Assembly (NCBI GenBank): GCA_964057225.1
Contig: OZ059895.1
Location: 11,222,001 to 11,286,000 of the forward strand
Source of the DNA: Auanema rhodensis
Lineage: Eukaryota; Nematoda; Chromadorea; Rhabditida; Rhabditidae
Direction: 5' to 3'
DNA: 64,000 nt
Positions 62,641-64,000 of the stretch are shown here, piece after piece. The notes under the pieces were generated by a model, which was given only the letters and a program-made list of their open reading frames with translations, searched no databases and was not told where the DNA came from. Within the stretch, counting starts at the first letter, position 1. Each line of letters opens with the position of its first letter. The translations under genes were made by a program, and so were the position numbers.

Positions 62641-63954
62641 GGAAAAAATTATAACGAGGATAAGTATGTGAAACATTGAAAATCAGAAATTTTTGCTTAC
62701 AACTATACCACGTTGTAAGTACGCCATGCCGCTGATTTTCAATTTTAACTCTTTTGTAACAAATGTTTTCAATTTTCAAGCAGTTTTACTTAGAGAGCTC
62801 AACCCAAGGCAGCAACTTATCTTCAATATTATTTCTATCTTACAGTTATAAACCAATAGTTAATGAACCATCATCTTACCTTTACTGTTTCTATCTATTT
62901 CCTATCGAAAGCAACTTTGTTCAAAAACTATACAACTGTGAAACCTTTTTTGATTTCTTGTATTTGGAGCTCATAAGATTTGATATCATCGAGGGATCCA
63001 GATAGAACGTGGAAAATTACATAACTAACATGAAATTGAAAAAAACTATAACGAGGATAAGTATGCGAAACATTGAATATCAGATATTTTCGCTTAGGAC
63101 CATACCACGTTGAAAGTACGCCATGCCGCTGATTTTCAATTTTAACTCTTCTGTAACAAATGTTTTCAATTTTCAAGCAGTTTTACTTAGATAGCTCAAC
63201 CCAAGGCAGCAAATTATCTTCAATCTTATTTCTATCTTACAGATATAAACCAGTAGTTAATGAACCATCATCTTACCTTTACTGTTTCTATCTATTTCCT
63301 ATCGAAAGCAACTTTGTTCAAACACTATACAACTGTGAAACCTTTTTTAATTTCTTGTATTTGGAGCTCATAAGATTTGATATCATCGAGGGATCCAGAT
63401 AGAACGTGGAAAATTACATAACTAACATGAAATTGGGAAAAAATTATAACGAGGATAAGTATGTGAAACATTGAATATCAGATATTTTTGCTTACAACTA
63501 TACCACGTTGTAAGTACGCCATGCCGCTGATTTTCAATTTTAACTCTTTTGTAACAAATGTTTTCAATTTTCAAGCAGTTTTACTTAGATAGCTCAACCC
63601 AAGGCAGCAATTTATCTTCAATATTATTTCTATCTTACAGTTATAAACCAATAGTTAATGAACCATCATCTTACCTTTACTGTTTCTATATATTTCCTAT
63701 CGAAAGCAACTTTGTTCAAAAACTATACAACTGTGAAACCTTTTTTGATTTCTTGTATTTGGAGCTCATAAGATTTGATATCATCGAGGGATCCAGATAG
63801 AACGTGGAAAATTACATAACTAACATGAAATTGAAAAAAACTATAACGAGGATAAGTATGTGAAACATAGAATATCAGATATTTTTGCTTACAACTATAC
63901 CACGTTGTAAGTACGCCATGCCGCTGATTTTCAATTTTAACTCTTTTGTAACAA
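62641..63954. repeat. Right-edge satellite monomers
   Basis: Units: 62763, 63160 (398) and 63558. TGTGAAACATTG with CTTACAACTATACC recurs, as in 56408 and 57997. Private changes are GAAAATCAGAAATTT near 62678, AGAGAGCTCAACC (an extra SacI site) near 62792 and ACATAGAATATC near 63866. The left units before this block do not share these haplotypes as a string. Confidence 0.82.
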
Positions 63955-64000
63955 ATGTTTTCAATTTTCAAGCAGTTTTACTTAGATAGCTCAACCCAAG
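63955..64000 (+). repeat. Partial satellite monomer at right edge
   Basis: This is the first 46 bp of a monomer, of the ACTTAGATAGCTCAACCC type. The array continues beyond the window. Confidence 0.95.

Larger units (their letters stand above)
1..64000. repeat. Satellite DNA array, ~397-bp monomer, fills the window
   Basis: Every base belongs to a head-to-tail array. There are 160 complete monomers between 345 and 63954: 115 of 397 bp, 33 of 398, 11 of 402 and one of 399, mean 397.6 bp. No monomer is inverted or truncated and nothing is inserted. Length changes occur at only two places in the monomer: a 5-bp insertion near +35 and an A-tract near +275 (for example TTGGAAAAAAC versus TTGGGAAAAAATT). 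No gene-sized open frame exists, and the 397-bp period shifts frame at each monomer. The array runs off both ends of the window. The family was not recognised. A heterochromatic (peri)centromeric or subtelomeric location is inference from the organisation alone. Confidence 0.97.

Noticed and set aside
1-64000. CRISPR array
   Set aside because: The repeat unit is ~397 bp and entirely repetitive. There are no short repeats separated by unique spacers and no cas genes.
1-64000. tRNA or pol III gene-derived satellite
   Set aside because: No A-box or B-box pair and no cloverleaf could be found in the monomer on either strand.
1-64000. Transposon or retroelement insertion in the array
   Set aside because: The register is unbroken through all 160 units, so no insertion larger than 5 bp is present.

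Overview
The whole window is one uninterrupted, head-to-tail satellite DNA array. I found no real gene, RNA gene, transposon, CRISPR array, origin or unique sequence in it. Setting the monomer boundary at the ATG of the invariant ATGTTTTCAATTT-like block gives a partial monomer (1-344), 160 complete monomers (345-63954) and a partial one (63955-64000), all in the same orientation. Successive boundaries give 115 monomers of 397 bp, 33 of 398 bp, 11 of 402 bp and one of 399 bp. These sum exactly to 63,610 bp, so the register is never broken.

Organism: this is a eukaryotic heterochromatin-type (centromeric, pericentromeric or subtelomeric) satellite. One monomer counted by hand (361-757) is about 32% G+C and holds 9 CpG, near expectation, so strong CpG loss is absent. 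That fits an invertebrate better than a vertebrate or plant, but only weakly. I do not recognise the family or the species.

Layout: three territories carry private monomer classes. The left (about 0.7-14.7 kb) holds the 402-bp class with a 5-bp insertion. The middle (about 18.7-36.9 kb) holds a class diverged between roughly +95 and +175. The right (about 38.5-58.8 kb) holds a class diverged between roughly +60 and +160. On these lie successive segmental or higher-order repeats (HORs) of changing unit size: a 15-monomer offset (5978 bp) at 1-9200; a 9-mer (3584 bp, twice) at 8.15-15.4 kb; 9-, 6-, 15/16- and 2-monomer offsets at 21.6-36.5 kb; a 7-mer (2780 bp, three times) at 41.3-49.7 kb; an 8-mer (3177 bp, twice) at 49.4-55.8 kb; and 4-mers (1589 and 1588 bp) at 55.2-58.2 and 59.4-62.6 kb. 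This is the pattern expected from repeated unequal exchange and gene conversion.

The recurrent short open frames (about 80 codons on +, 82 on -) are by-products of the repeat. 397 is not a multiple of 3, the minus frame begins at TTG with no ATG inside, and differences between monomers are largely amino-acid-changing. All block boundaries were set by reading marker differences by eye and should be taken as accurate to about 20 bp unless a mismatch position is given.
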